A stretch of 8,668 nt of DNA, taken from NCBI GenBank assembly GCA_031283145.1, contig JAITCJ010000192.1:1-8668 (forward strand). The letters are read 5' to 3'. The notes beneath the pieces were generated by a model. It did no database searches and was not told where the DNA came from. It saw nothing but the letters and a program-made list of their open reading frames with translations. Position 1 is the stretch's first letter; every line of letters starts with the position of its first letter. Made by a program: the position numbers and the translations under genes. The stretch is from Holophagales bacterium (lineage in GTDB: Bacteria; Acidobacteriota; Holophagae; Holophagales; Holophagaceae). Shown piece by piece: positions 1-7,107 of the stretch.

Positions 1-237
1 GAAATGCCAGTTTTAGTATATTTTTTAGCTAGGTTCAGGTTAATTACAGCAAAATGGATGTTAAAATACTGGCGTCACGCAACTATAATAATATTAGTTA
101 TCGCTTCATTCATAACGCCAGGCGATATTCTTGTTACAACTGCTTTCATCGCTCTTATGATGCTCGCGCTCTATTTCATTTCCGTATTTGTAGCTTGGTT
201 TGCCGAACCTAAACAATCGCCCGATATAGCTAATTAA
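1..237 (+). CDS. tatC: TatC, C-terminal fragment (5' end outside window)
   Basis: This is the C-terminal end of TatC, the integral membrane protein that recognises twin-arginine signal peptides and, with TatA/TatB-type partners, exports folded proteins across the inner membrane. The frame is open from base 1 (a Glu codon precedes the first Met), so the gene starts to the left of the window. About 78 residues are visible. They begin with the conserved PVLVYFLARF stretch, followed by a basic KWMLKYWRH segment and two hydrophobic spans containing ITPGD, matching the last two membrane helices of the family. The Pro usually found in the final helix region is not obvious here (IALMMLALYF). The protein ends with a short polar tail, EPKQSPDIAN. 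The stop codon lies inside the 5' arm of a strong hairpin. The neighbouring gene is convergent. Confidence in family is high from motif order. Confidence 0.9.
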   Translation, partial: EMPVLVYFLARFRLITAKWMLKYWRHATIIILVIASFITPGDILVTTAFIALMMLALYFISVFVAWFAEPKQSPDIAN

Positions 238-296
238 GCTGAAAAACAGGCTGCGCTCTGTTTTTCAGCTTAAATGTTTAAAGTTAATTGGCTATA
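225..296. repeat. Outer inverted repeat holding both gene ends
   Basis: TATAGCTAATTAA at 225-237 and TTAATTGGCTATA at 284-296 are inverted copies, matching at 12 of 13 positions, and they flank the central hairpin. The left arm encodes the last codons of tatC and the right arm the last codons of the opposing thioredoxin-like gene, so both proteins end in Ile-Ala-Asn followed by TAA. A similar sequence, TATAGCCAATCAA, precedes the other copy of the hairpin at 7169-7181. Confidence 0.6.
234..273. terminator. Bidirectional hairpin between convergent genes, repeat family A copy 1
   Basis: A perfect 16-bp stem (234-249 with 258-273) closes an 8-base loop, GCTGCGCT. The inner arms read GAAAAACAG and CTGTTTTTC, so each strand carries a short T-run in its 3' arm. 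The stem includes the tatC stop codon. Its position between two convergent genes fits a bidirectional terminator, but no long T-tract follows the stem. The core (inner arms plus loop, 241-266) is repeated exactly at 7185-7210 with a different but equally well-paired outer stem. Structure is seen directly; terminator function is inferred. Confidence 0.7.
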
Positions 297-1828
297 ACGT
301 CAGTTACAAACGCGTTATAAACCAGCTTTGTTTCTTTGTCCTGGACAAATACGATGGCTTTTAGCTTGGCGCGGTCAATTTTGTTTTGTCTGGAGGGCCA
401 TTTCCAGTCTGGCTGTCTTGCTTTGCGGCTGGTTTCAAGTTCAGTTAAATGGGCATCTGCCGCTTTTTCCGATTCAGGGATATTAAAGGTGACGGATGCC
501 TTGTCCGAAGGCTTTACAGTCTCAATGTCCCGTGCGACCATTTTGTGGAAAATAATCCCATTGCCGCCCTTATGCTCTACTTCGGCCTGAACCAAAACAA
601 TTTGGTAATCCGCATTTTCAATCACTTTGGAAAATTCGCAATCCACATGGACATTGTCGCCATCAAGCCTGGCGGTTGCTTTGAGTGTGATTTCGGATGT
701 GGCCTCCATTGCAACGTCTATTTCTTTTTTGACCCTGTCGAAAGAATCTCTGGTATGAGCCATGTAGCCACCAGCGGGAACCTTAGTTGCGCCATCAACC
801 ACCACCGTTGGTGTGCCATTGACTGAGTAAAAATCCGCCCTCTTTTTGCTTGCGAGGTTCATCATGGGGTCTGGCCCTGGAATTGGCAGGTGGTATTCCA
901 GGATTGCGAGGTATTTGGCAGGGTAGGTTTCAAGAAAGGCATCAAAAGCCATATCGGCGGCAACGCATGGGGGGCATTCCGAACCGGTGAACAATTCTGC
1001 CAGCACAGTTTTGCCTTTCCAATCGGCCGGTATTTTAAATGCGGGCGGGTGGAAGGACTGTGTCTGCCTGCGCTCCAACTCCTCATCAAAATTAGCCGCA
1101 TCGCCATTTATTCTTGCAAAGACTTTCCTGGCTTTTTCTTTGGCATCGCTATTCCCTATGACAGCAGCGCTAATAAAGGCATCCAACGCCTCTCTGTCGC
1201 GCTTTTGATCAACGTAAATATCTCCAAGCACGTTGTAATATGGCTCAATATACGGCCGTGTTTTCCCGTATTCTTCGATGGTGGCAAGAGCTGCTTTACT
1301 GTCACCGCTCACCAACATGGCTTTTGCGAGCGGAATTTCAAAGGCGTATTTAAAGTTGGTAATAATAGTTTCTGAATATCGCGCTTTAACTTCCGGATTG
1401 ACAATCAATTCCATCGCTTCAGCCCTATAGCCCTGAATGGCCTTTAGTAAATCCTGCTTTGGGAAAGAATCCAGACTTTCGTGACCCACTATCTGTTGTG
1501 CTGCGCTATATACCAAGCCAATGCGTTCGGCGGGTTTTGCCTGGGCAATGATTTCTTTCTGCGACGACAACAGTTTCTCAAAGCTATCCGCATTTTTGGC
1601 AACGGCAGTTAGCAACTGGGTGTCAATTCTGGAGGCGATAACGCTGTTGGGATAGGCGGCTTTGATTCGCCGAAGCTCCTTAATGCGAGTATCCAAGTCG
1701 GCGATTTGGACGGCCGCCTGATATTCGGCTTGGCCGGGGGGAGGGGTTTGACGCTGCTGATCCGTTTGGGCAACAAGGCCGATACCCATGCATAGAGTCA
1801 GAGTCGTGAGGGTGGCGGATAATTTCAT
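284..1828 (-). CDS. Secreted TPR/thioredoxin-fold protein with CPPC motif
   Basis: This 514-residue protein has a signal peptide (about residues 1-20, cut near LVA-QT), so it should act outside the inner membrane. Residues about 40-235 are helical, with TPR-like character clearest around 160-230 (YYNVLGDIYVDQKRDREALD). A thioredoxin-like segment starts near residue 272 (KTVLAELFTGSECPPC), with the CxxC cysteines at 285 and 288 and a probable cis-Pro at 340 in NGTPTVVVDG. A C-terminal domain of about 130 residues is rich in beta strands. The ELFTG..C..C layout resembles the Omp28-related family. The ATG is preceded by AGGA six bases upstream. It likely handles thiols or disulfides of exported proteins, but substrate and redox direction are not visible. 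It lies downstream of the receptor operon after a 137-base gap, so it may be co-transcribed or have its own promoter. The CPPC spacing residues are unusual for a classic DsbA (CPHC) or thioredoxin (CGPC). Confidence 0.75.
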   Translation of the reverse strand: MKLSATLTTLTLCMGIGLVAQTDQQRQTPPPGQAEYQAAVQIADLDTRIKELRRIKAAYPNSVIASRIDTQLLTAVAKNADSFEKLLSSQKEIIAQAKPAERIGLVYSAAQQIVGHESLDSFPKQDLLKAIQGYRAEAMELIVNPEVKARYSETIITNFKYAFEIPLAKAMLVSGDSKAALATIEEYGKTRPYIEPYYNVLGDIYVDQKRDREALDAFISAAVIGNSDAKEKARKVFARINGDAANFDEELERRQTQSFHPPAFKIPADWKGKTVLAELFTGSECPPCVAADMAFDAFLETYPAKYLAILEYHLPIPGPDPMMNLASKKRADFYSVNGTPTVVVDGATKVPAGGYMAHTRDSFDRVKKEIDVAMEATSEITLKATARLDGDNVHVDCEFSKVIENADYQIVLVQAEVEHKGGNGIIFHKMVARDIETVKPSDKASVTFNIPESEKAADAHLTELETSRKARQPDWKWPSRQNKIDRAKLKAIVFVQDKETKLVYNAFVTDVIAN

Positions 1829-1879
1829 TTTTAATCCTGTCTGTGTTGTTGGTTGAAGTTGATGGGATGCGCCTGAATA

Positions 1880-1926
1880 GTGCCGTTTGGGACGTTTCTG
1901 GAGCGGACGGCACCATTAAGGACGCA
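1880..1926 (-). promoter_or_regulatory. Leader motif plus hairpin upstream of the thioredoxin-like gene
   Basis: Read on the minus strand, TGCGTCCTTAATG (1926 down to 1914) is followed directly by a hairpin with 7-bp arms GTGCCGT/ACGGCAC (1907-1913 with 1880-1886) and a 20-base loop. The same 13-base word sits next to another hairpin in the leader of the upstream barrel gene (6871-6883). This falls in the 137-base gap between the small barrel gene and the thioredoxin-like gene. A shared regulatory role is inferred only from position and repetition. Confidence 0.35.
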
Positions 1927-1965
1927 GATGCAACTGGCTCTCCGGTCAATTCTCTCAAAATCAAA

Positions 1966-2628
1966 TCACCATAGGTTATAACGATATTGAGCGGATAGCG
2001 CAATCCAGGTAGGCGCGACGGGGTTAACGCCGCGGACATTTCTTTGCCCCGATATGGGCTGTACGCCGTTAATGGTTGACATGCTTAACCATGCGCCCGT
2101 GTTGCCATCAAGCGATACTCCCCATTTTTCATTAAACCTGTACTCAACGCCTAGGCGCATACCAAATTTCGCTTGTCCTTCAGGCCATTCGCCTGCGCGT
2201 ATAGGAAAAGGCGATCTTGGGTTGTCGTAATTTGGAATGCTGCCGGGGGTGACCCTGATGCCATCCCACCAGTTGAGGTTCATGCCGGCATATACGTTAA
2301 GGTTGCCGCACGGCGTCTTAAAGCGCATGTCAATGCCAGCTCGCCAGCCAAAAAGAGCTTGTTTTAAGCCGCCATACTTTTCAATTGGGTCGCCGTGCGC
2401 CGCCAGGTAGCTCAGGTAAAGATTCAGGCCCGTATATTCAGTGAGTCCGCTGAAATCATAGCCCATTTCGTAAATTGGGTTAAAAGCGCGGCCACCCAGA
2501 TATGCCCGCAGATTTGCCTGGCTGTTTGCGGCGCCTATGCGGACGTACATAGGCCTGTCCGCCAAAGACTGCGCGTTTACAGGTCCAAGCACTGACGTTA
2601 AGAACAATAAGCAAGCTGTGTGTTTCAT
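1966..2628 (-). CDS. Small secreted outer-membrane beta-barrel protein (220 aa)
   Basis: The product has a short signal peptide (residues 1-19, VNA-QS). The mature chain alternates polar and hydrophobic residues, has many Tyr/Trp/Gly residues, and includes strand-like repeats such as GWRAGIDMRF, FGMRLGVEYRF and WIALSAQYRYNLW. It ends in Trp, the C-terminal aromatic that outer-membrane barrels use for BamA recognition. The size fits an 8-strand barrel. I do not recognise a specific family. The ATG has a strong Shine-Dalgarno (AGGAGG, seven bases upstream) placed immediately after the stop codon of the receptor gene. Only 12 bases separate the two genes, so they are almost certainly one transcript and translation may be coupled. 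The pairing suggests a partner of the receptor or a surface protein made with it, but this is inference. Confidence 0.7.
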   Translation of the reverse strand: MKHTACLLFLTSVLGPVNAQSLADRPMYVRIGAANSQANLRAYLGGRAFNPIYEMGYDFSGLTEYTGLNLYLSYLAAHGDPIEKYGGLKQALFGWRAGIDMRFKTPCGNLNVYAGMNLNWWDGIRVTPGSIPNYDNPRSPFPIRAGEWPEGQAKFGMRLGVEYRFNEKWGVSLDGNTGAWLSMSTINGVQPISGQRNVRGVNPVAPTWIALSAQYRYNLW

Positions 2629-2640
2629 TTGAAATCCTCC

Positions 2641-5600
2641 TTAGAATCTAATGCCAACATCAAAACGGGATAGAAAATCACGTGACCCAGACATTATTGG
2701 GACGCCCCAGCCCGCCATGCCGGTAATTGCAAAACGGGGCTGGCCAAAGTAGGGGTCATCCATTGGATGCGCGTAGTTTCTGGTATTACTATCCATGGAA
2801 CCAAGGGTGCTGCTTCCCACGATGCTATTGAACACATTGGAAATTTGTAATTCTGAGAAGAAGCATAGTGTTTTATAAATTGGGACCTCGGCATTCCATT
2901 GCAGGTTCATGGAATATGAGTACCCGCCCCTGCGGTGGCCGCGGCCACGGGGATATATATACACACTTGTTGGCAAGTTATTATAATTAATATTGAATGT
3001 GCCATTAGGCAAGTAATAATCATTACCAACCTGTGTGGTACTCCCTCCTCCAAAAATAGCCAATAGTGTAACTGTGTTTTTTATTTGACCCCTGCCGCCG
3101 TTCTCATAGGTCAACCAAGTCCTCATGCGGTTGCGCTGTGAACTGGGCGTTTCACCCCAAGGATTGTATAATTCCCTATCCCAGCCCAATCTTTCAAGCT
3201 GTTCAAAAAACATTAGATCACTTGTTTCCGTCATACTAAAGCCAGCGCTTGATGCCACCTGATTGCCTGTAGTCTTCGCAAAAGTCCAATTGCCAGCCAG
3301 TGTCAATCTCCAGATTGCCGTTTGGACAATCGGATAGTTCCACTCCATTTCAGCGCTGGCATAATGGCGCCTGCCTTCTGAAGTATTGGTCTGATAACGT
3401 ATGAAAGCAGGGTCTGCGTTTTCAGGTACTCTTCCGGATGGGTCTTCCATCTTTACCGCTTCTTCAATCACCTTGATCGCCCGCGCATCGCTCAATGTGT
3501 TGTAAATCGCGGAGATTTTAAAATATCCGCCCGAATTAAAACTCCTGCGGTAATTCAATTCAAGTTCAGTTTTTTGCTCCGGCTTTAGTTTGGGATCAAC
3601 AAGATACAAATAATCATTATTATTAAAATAATAATAATAGTCATAATTTTTCGGGTTTTTAAATGCTTCTGGAGACACAAAATGCGGTTCCGGAGAACCC
3701 TCTGTCCATAGCCACCACCTTTCAATACCGCCGCCAGTGCGTGAAAAATTCAATCCCAAAGTGCCTACATTGAGGCTGCCCCTGCTCTGTGTAAGGGCAA
3801 AAGCGAGTACATGCACATTATCTCCATTCATGTCCCACTGTAATCTAAAGCGTGGGCTTATATCGCTGGTATTGAAATGTTCCCCGACGCGGTCACTGTT
3901 TTTCCATTGATCATAACGCAGGCCAAGATTAATAGCCCATTGGTCATTTATTGTCCAGTTATCATTGAAATAAACCGAATTTGTCTGCGCCAAAGTTGTC
4001 TGGTCATTAGTGCCGCTGTCATTTCTGAAATCCATATAAAGCGGAACCATCGGATGGGCATATGTGCCATAGTTAAACATGCTATTCAGTATATTTGCTG
4101 GGAGATCCCACAGTATTGACCCTCTGACATTATAGACAAGGTAATCGCCATCATGTCTTCTGCCCACAGCATAATAGCGCCGTGCGTTAATGCCTACAGA
4201 GCCTCCAGCATCAACGCGTTCATTAAATCGTTCAATGCCTGCGTCAATATTATGTCCCTTTAAGATAAAGTTATAATTGGCGCTGATATTTTCCGTAACT
4301 CTATCTTCTAATGCCTTGAGACCCCCGCCTTCTCCAAATGCGCCTCTGTTAATATTACTAAAAACCGTTGTGGCTTGCCATGTATAATTTGATACCATTA
4401 CAGGGTCATCGGGACCAATGGGGTAAATTATCGCATTTTTTCTGTTCCCCCAATTCAACGTAAAAACACTGTTGCTGCCGAAAATGCCCCTGTAACTAAA
4501 GCCTTTTGTTTTAGTGCTGTCAGATTGTATCATATTTATATTTAGATCAATCGGTGGATTTATTCCCATAGCCATATTCATGGTGGAGATCGAAGAAAAA
4601 CCTCCGGATGATTGGTCAAGATAATTGACTTCAATTTGATGGTTTTGATTAATTTGATAAAAAAGCTTATATGAATCATATTTACCAGACGACGCTCCGT
4701 CCAATGTTTGCGCCCTGCTTGGGTTATTCGCGTCATAACCCCAAAGATAACTTGCGCTGTAAGCCAACCCATCCGGACCTGTAAAACCTGGTATGTAAGT
4801 TCTCCAATCTTGTGGGTTAGTGCTTCCCGCTGTGCCACCATTTGTCGGGGCAAAAGGGACAGACCTGATTGACGCATACCAAGTAGTAGGGGTATATCTG
4901 GCACCATATGTAAATGTCAGTTTATCTTTAATAATCGGTCCCAGGAGCGCAATTTCATAAGTCTTTCTAAGATTATCATTAAGAACATTTGCGGGGCTGG
5001 TACTATTAGGCTGAAGTGAAACAGTGCCACGCAAAGGCTCATTAAATCTGTTTGCGGTTGGCGCTGAATTATATGATCGCCATGCGTCGTTGCCAAGTTT
5101 AATTCGCACAGAACCGGTAAACTGATTTGTGCCGGTTTTAGTCGTGACCGCTATTATTCCTGATGAAGTAAAACCATATTTTGCGTTTATGGGGTTTTGG
5201 ACAACCTGGATGTCCTGTGTCAATCCGTCCAGCACATCGCTTGGAGCCTGAGGATCCGTCGAACTGGAGCCGGTGCGGGGATTCCTGATGGAAATCCCAT
5301 CAATGGTGGTTTGGGCCTGACCGAATGTGCCGCCACGAACTTGTATATAAGAATTCATTTCGTTGGCGCCAGGCGCCAGGCGCACAACACCTATGATGCC
5401 GAGACCACCCCCCATGGGAATGGAAGATATATCGCTCAATGAGTAGCTGGAGAAAGTTTTTGTTTCGGTTTTGTCCACCGCCGCTGATGACGTATCCACT
5501 ATATTGACTTCCGCCGACTGGGTTTCAATCGGCTTCAGGTTAAGGTTGGCGCTCAATGTCTGGCCCGCGTTCAGGCTAAAAGACATTTGCGAGCCTACGA

Positions 5601-5853
5601 AACCTTGCTTGCTTACCCTTACTGAATATTCCCCTGGCAACAGCAAGGGCATCCTGTAGTGTCCTTGGGCATCCGTTGTGATATTTCGTCTGCCCAGCAA
5701 TTGAGAGCCGCTAATAGTAATGGTGGCCTCAGCCACGGTTTTCCCGGCAGAATCCCTTACGGTGCCGGTGAGTGTGCCCGTGGTTTCCTGGGCGTTTAAG
5801 CCATTGGCCGCAATCAAGGCGCTTACCAAAGTGAGTTGTCTCAGTTTTCTCAT
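2641..5853 (-). CDS. Oar-like TonB-dependent receptor with carboxypeptidase-regulatory domain
   Basis: This 1070-residue outer-membrane protein starts with a signal peptide (residues 1-21, LNA-QE). Residues about 25-110 form a carboxypeptidase-regulatory-like beta-sandwich (GTLTGTVRDSAGK ... DAQGHYRMPLLLPGEYSVRV). A plug domain follows at about 135-250, with characteristic pieces IQVRGG, TTIDGISIRNP and NAKYGFTSSGIIAVTTKTG. The rest is a large beta-barrel ending in RFDVGIRF, a typical C-terminal Phe. Oar-like receptors take up large substrates or affect the cell surface using TonB energy; the ligand here cannot be read. I see no clear TonB box near the N terminus of the plug. A Tyr/Asn-rich run (DYYYYFNNNDYLYLV, encoded near 3600-3650) lies in a probable surface loop. 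No SusD-like partner is adjacent. Instead, small barrel genes lie 33 bases upstream and 12 bases downstream. GGGAG lies about ten bases before the ATG. Confidence 0.88.
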   Translation of the reverse strand: MRKLRQLTLVSALIAANGLNAQETTGTLTGTVRDSAGKTVAEATITISGSQLLGRRNITTDAQGHYRMPLLLPGEYSVRVSKQGFVGSQMSFSLNAGQTLSANLNLKPIETQSAEVNIVDTSSAAVDKTETKTFSSYSLSDISSIPMGGGLGIIGVVRLAPGANEMNSYIQVRGGTFGQAQTTIDGISIRNPRTGSSSTDPQAPSDVLDGLTQDIQVVQNPINAKYGFTSSGIIAVTTKTGTNQFTGSVRIKLGNDAWRSYNSAPTANRFNEPLRGTVSLQPNSTSPANVLNDNLRKTYEIALLGPIIKDKLTFTYGARYTPTTWYASIRSVPFAPTNGGTAGSTNPQDWRTYIPGFTGPDGLAYSASYLWGYDANNPSRAQTLDGASSGKYDSYKLFYQINQNHQIEVNYLDQSSGGFSSISTMNMAMGINPPIDLNINMIQSDSTKTKGFSYRGIFGSNSVFTLNWGNRKNAIIYPIGPDDPVMVSNYTWQATTVFSNINRGAFGEGGGLKALEDRVTENISANYNFILKGHNIDAGIERFNERVDAGGSVGINARRYYAVGRRHDGDYLVYNVRGSILWDLPANILNSMFNYGTYAHPMVPLYMDFRNDSGTNDQTTLAQTNSVYFNDNWTINDQWAINLGLRYDQWKNSDRVGEHFNTSDISPRFRLQWDMNGDNVHVLAFALTQSRGSLNVGTLGLNFSRTGGGIERWWLWTEGSPEPHFVSPEAFKNPKNYDYYYYFNNNDYLYLVDPKLKPEQKTELELNYRRSFNSGGYFKISAIYNTLSDARAIKVIEEAVKMEDPSGRVPENADPAFIRYQTNTSEGRRHYASAEMEWNYPIVQTAIWRLTLAGNWTFAKTTGNQVASSAGFSMTETSDLMFFEQLERLGWDRELYNPWGETPSSQRNRMRTWLTYENGGRGQIKNTVTLLAIFGGGSTTQVGNDYYLPNGTFNINYNNLPTSVYIYPRGRGHRRGGYSYSMNLQWNAEVPIYKTLCFFSELQISNVFNSIVGSSTLGSMDSNTRNYAHPMDDPYFGQPRFAITGMAGWGVPIMSGSRDFLSRFDVGIRF

Positions 5854-5886
5854 ATTTTCATCTCTCCCATTCGTGTTGCGTGAAGG

Positions 5887-6732
5887 TCAAAACCGGAACC
5901 CGGCGATAAATTCCAACACGGTCTTATAGTGGTTGCTCGTTTCCGTATGAGCCGACATGCCCGTGTATGAGGATGGGACATAATTGACCTCAGCATGTCC
6001 CAGGACTGATAAATTCAATTCAAAAGAGAAGTTGTCTGTCAGCATGGATCGTGTGCCCACAAACAGACCCGGCAAAAGTTTTTTCGCCTGATTCTCCAGA
6101 TAGAACGATTCGTTTGACAACCTTCCATACGCGCTAAGGTCGCTATGGGCGGTAAGCGCTGTTGGCGCCGCGTTTTGAGAAACATTGCGGTACACCAAAA
6201 CGTTAATGCTTCCGGTGGCGTTCTGCACCGAGTTCAATAAGTTAAGTATTAAGCCACACTGAAGGCCAGTATTGCCAACATATGGTATTTTGCCCACAGA
6301 GTGTCTGTAGGCGAGCTTAAACGTCAAACCTTCAAGCTGGGACTGTCTGATATCCGCTGAGTCAAATCTGGAATCAGGCCAGATCATATTGGGGACAGGG
6401 GTACTATTGGGATCCCTCACATACGGCGTAATCATTCCCCTAGTACCATCTGCAGTGGAATAACCCGCCTCATCCCCAAATCTGGTAACTTCATAATCCA
6501 TGGCGCGAAAAACCCGGTACTCCGCACCTAAAAAGAGTTCGCCCTTCCAGACCGGATAACTGAACTCTCCTCCGAACAACAAACCTACCCTGTCATTTTG
6601 ATAGCCTTGTGTGCCTATTGTAGGCGTAGTTCCATATTTGAAACTAAACCTTGGGGACGACTCGTCCATTGCTTGTGCCACAAGGGGCATCACAAACAGC
6701 GCGAGAAAGGGTGAAAAAAGATAGCGTGTCAT
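5887..6732 (-). CDS. Secreted outer-membrane beta-barrel protein (281 aa), first gene of the operon
   Basis: The ATG at 6732 is chosen because it starts a good signal peptide (MTRYLFSPFLALFVMPLVAQA, cut near residue 21) and has GGAGG ten bases upstream. A start further out, at 6789, would add a Phe-rich stretch encoded by the T-rich leader and would bury the signal peptide. The mature chain has repeated strand-like segments (VGLLFGGEFSYPV, GELFLGAEYRVF, LTFKLAYRHSVG, FSFELNLSVLG) and ends in FIAGFRF, with Phe last, fitting an outer-membrane barrel of perhaps 10-12 strands. No specific family is recognised. The receptor gene begins 33 bases downstream on the same strand, so this is probably the promoter-proximal operon gene. 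A long structured leader lies upstream. Confidence 0.7.
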   Translation of the reverse strand: MTRYLFSPFLALFVMPLVAQAMDESSPRFSFKYGTTPTIGTQGYQNDRVGLLFGGEFSYPVWKGELFLGAEYRVFRAMDYEVTRFGDEAGYSTADGTRGMITPYVRDPNSTPVPNMIWPDSRFDSADIRQSQLEGLTFKLAYRHSVGKIPYVGNTGLQCGLILNLLNSVQNATGSINVLVYRNVSQNAAPTALTAHSDLSAYGRLSNESFYLENQAKKLLPGLFVGTRSMLTDNFSFELNLSVLGHAEVNYVPSSYTGMSAHTETSNHYKTVLEFIAGFRF

Positions 6733-6781
6733 TTTTTGTTGACCTCCACTGAAAAAGTGAAAAAATGCAAAAAAATCTGTG

Positions 6782-6823
6782 AAAAACAAACAGCAGGCGG
6801 GCGGGATTTCCCACCGTGCCCGC
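6782..6823 (-). terminator. GC-rich hairpin and T-tract in operon leader, candidate attenuator
   Basis: On the minus strand, arms GCGGGC and GCCCGC (6818-6823 with 6797-6802) enclose an inner GGG/CCC pairing. A few bases later comes TTTGTTTTT (6790-6782), then further T-runs down to about 6742. This has the shape of an intrinsic terminator lying about 50 bases before the Shine-Dalgarno of the first operon gene, so it could be an attenuator. The T-run starts about six bases after the stem, which is not ideal. Confidence 0.4.
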
Positions 6824-6873
6824 TAAATCAGCCCAAATGCGGCTCCGACGCGGAAAAATCCGCGTGCTCTCAT
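6823..6873 (-). CDS. Possible 16-codon upstream reading frame in the leader
   Basis: An ATG at 6873 opens a 16-codon frame, MRARGFFRVGAAFGLI, ending at a TAG that overlaps the foot of the GC-rich hairpin. AGGA lies ten bases before the ATG. The frame contains a smaller perfect hairpin (7-bp arms at 6848-6854 and 6859-6865, AAAA loop). It is in the same frame as the downstream barrel gene; only this TAG separates them. The frame is also open upstream of the ATG to at least 6940, so the start is uncertain. It could be a leader peptide, or simply part of a structured leader that happens to be open. Confidence 0.2.
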   Translation of the reverse strand: MRARGFFRVGAAFGLI

Positions 6874-6906
6874 TAAGGACGCATCCTGTGCGAGATGAAG
6901 TAGTTT

Positions 6907-6940
6907 TGATTTATATGTTCCCGCCGTGTAAAGGCGGGAA
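6907..6940. repeat. Hairpin repeat family B, copy 1
   Basis: TTCCCGCC (6918-6925) pairs perfectly with GGCGGGAA (6933-6940) around the loop GTGTAAA. The left flank TGATTTATATG is nearly the same as that of the second copy at 7445-7482. No T-tract follows on the plus strand. It lies near the start of the candidate operon leader. Confidence 0.6.
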
Positions 6941-6975
6941 AACAGCTATAAATATAAATTACAAATAAAATGTTG

Positions 6976-7004
6976 ATTATATAATTATTGAAAATAATTG
7001 AGAT
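6976..7004 (-). promoter_or_regulatory. Candidate sigma-70 promoter for the envelope operon
   Basis: A perfect TATAAT is read on the minus strand at 6981-6976. Seventeen bases upstream is ATCTCA (7004-6999), a weak -35 that matches TTGACA at three of six positions. Transcription would start near 6969 and give a leader of about 235 bases before the barrel gene. The surrounding AT-rich sequence makes chance TATAAT hexamers likely, so this is tentative. Confidence 0.3.
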
Positions 7005-7020
7005 AGATTGCAATCTGTCT
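7001..7020. promoter_or_regulatory. 20-bp near-perfect palindrome, operator-like
   Basis: The central 12 bases AGATTGCAATCT (7005-7016) are a perfect palindrome. With AGAT on the left and GTCT on the right, 18 of 20 positions are symmetrical. It overlaps the weak -35 of the candidate minus-strand promoter and lies upstream of the candidate plus-strand promoter, a position suited to a dimeric regulator serving both. A second small inverted repeat, AATTATT-GAA-AATAATT, lies at 6983-6999. Confidence 0.4.
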
Positions 7021-7072
7021 GTATAAATAGGACACTAGGGCTTAAAAGAGACTTTTGACATTTTTGATACAT

Positions 7073-7101
7073 TTGACACAGCGTTTTTGAGAGACTTTAT
7101 A
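7073..7101 (+). promoter_or_regulatory. Candidate strong plus-strand sigma-70 promoter
   Basis: TTGACA (7073-7078) is a consensus -35 and is followed, after exactly 17 bases, by TTTATA (7096-7101), a fair -10. Transcription would start near 7108. No ordinary gene lies downstream on this strand; the next structure is the 19-bp hairpin at 7175-7220. Three 9-base near-repeats ending in TTTGACA-like words (7052-7078) lead up to and include the -35. Confidence 0.4.
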
Positions 7102-7107
7102 GTAATT

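Noticed and set aside
890..1375. 161-codon plus-strand frame
   Set aside because: It lies fully inside the thioredoxin-like gene on the opposite strand, with no initiation signal or recognisable domain.
1680..2039. 119-codon minus-strand frame bridging the thioredoxin-like and small barrel genes
   Set aside because: It overlaps two well-supported genes in another frame, and its composition (Ser/Pro/Arg-rich) is typical of a shadow frame.
6733..6789. ATG at 6789 as the start of the 281-residue barrel protein
   Set aside because: It would place 19 Phe-rich residues before a clear signal peptide, and the ATG at 6732 has its own GGAGG.
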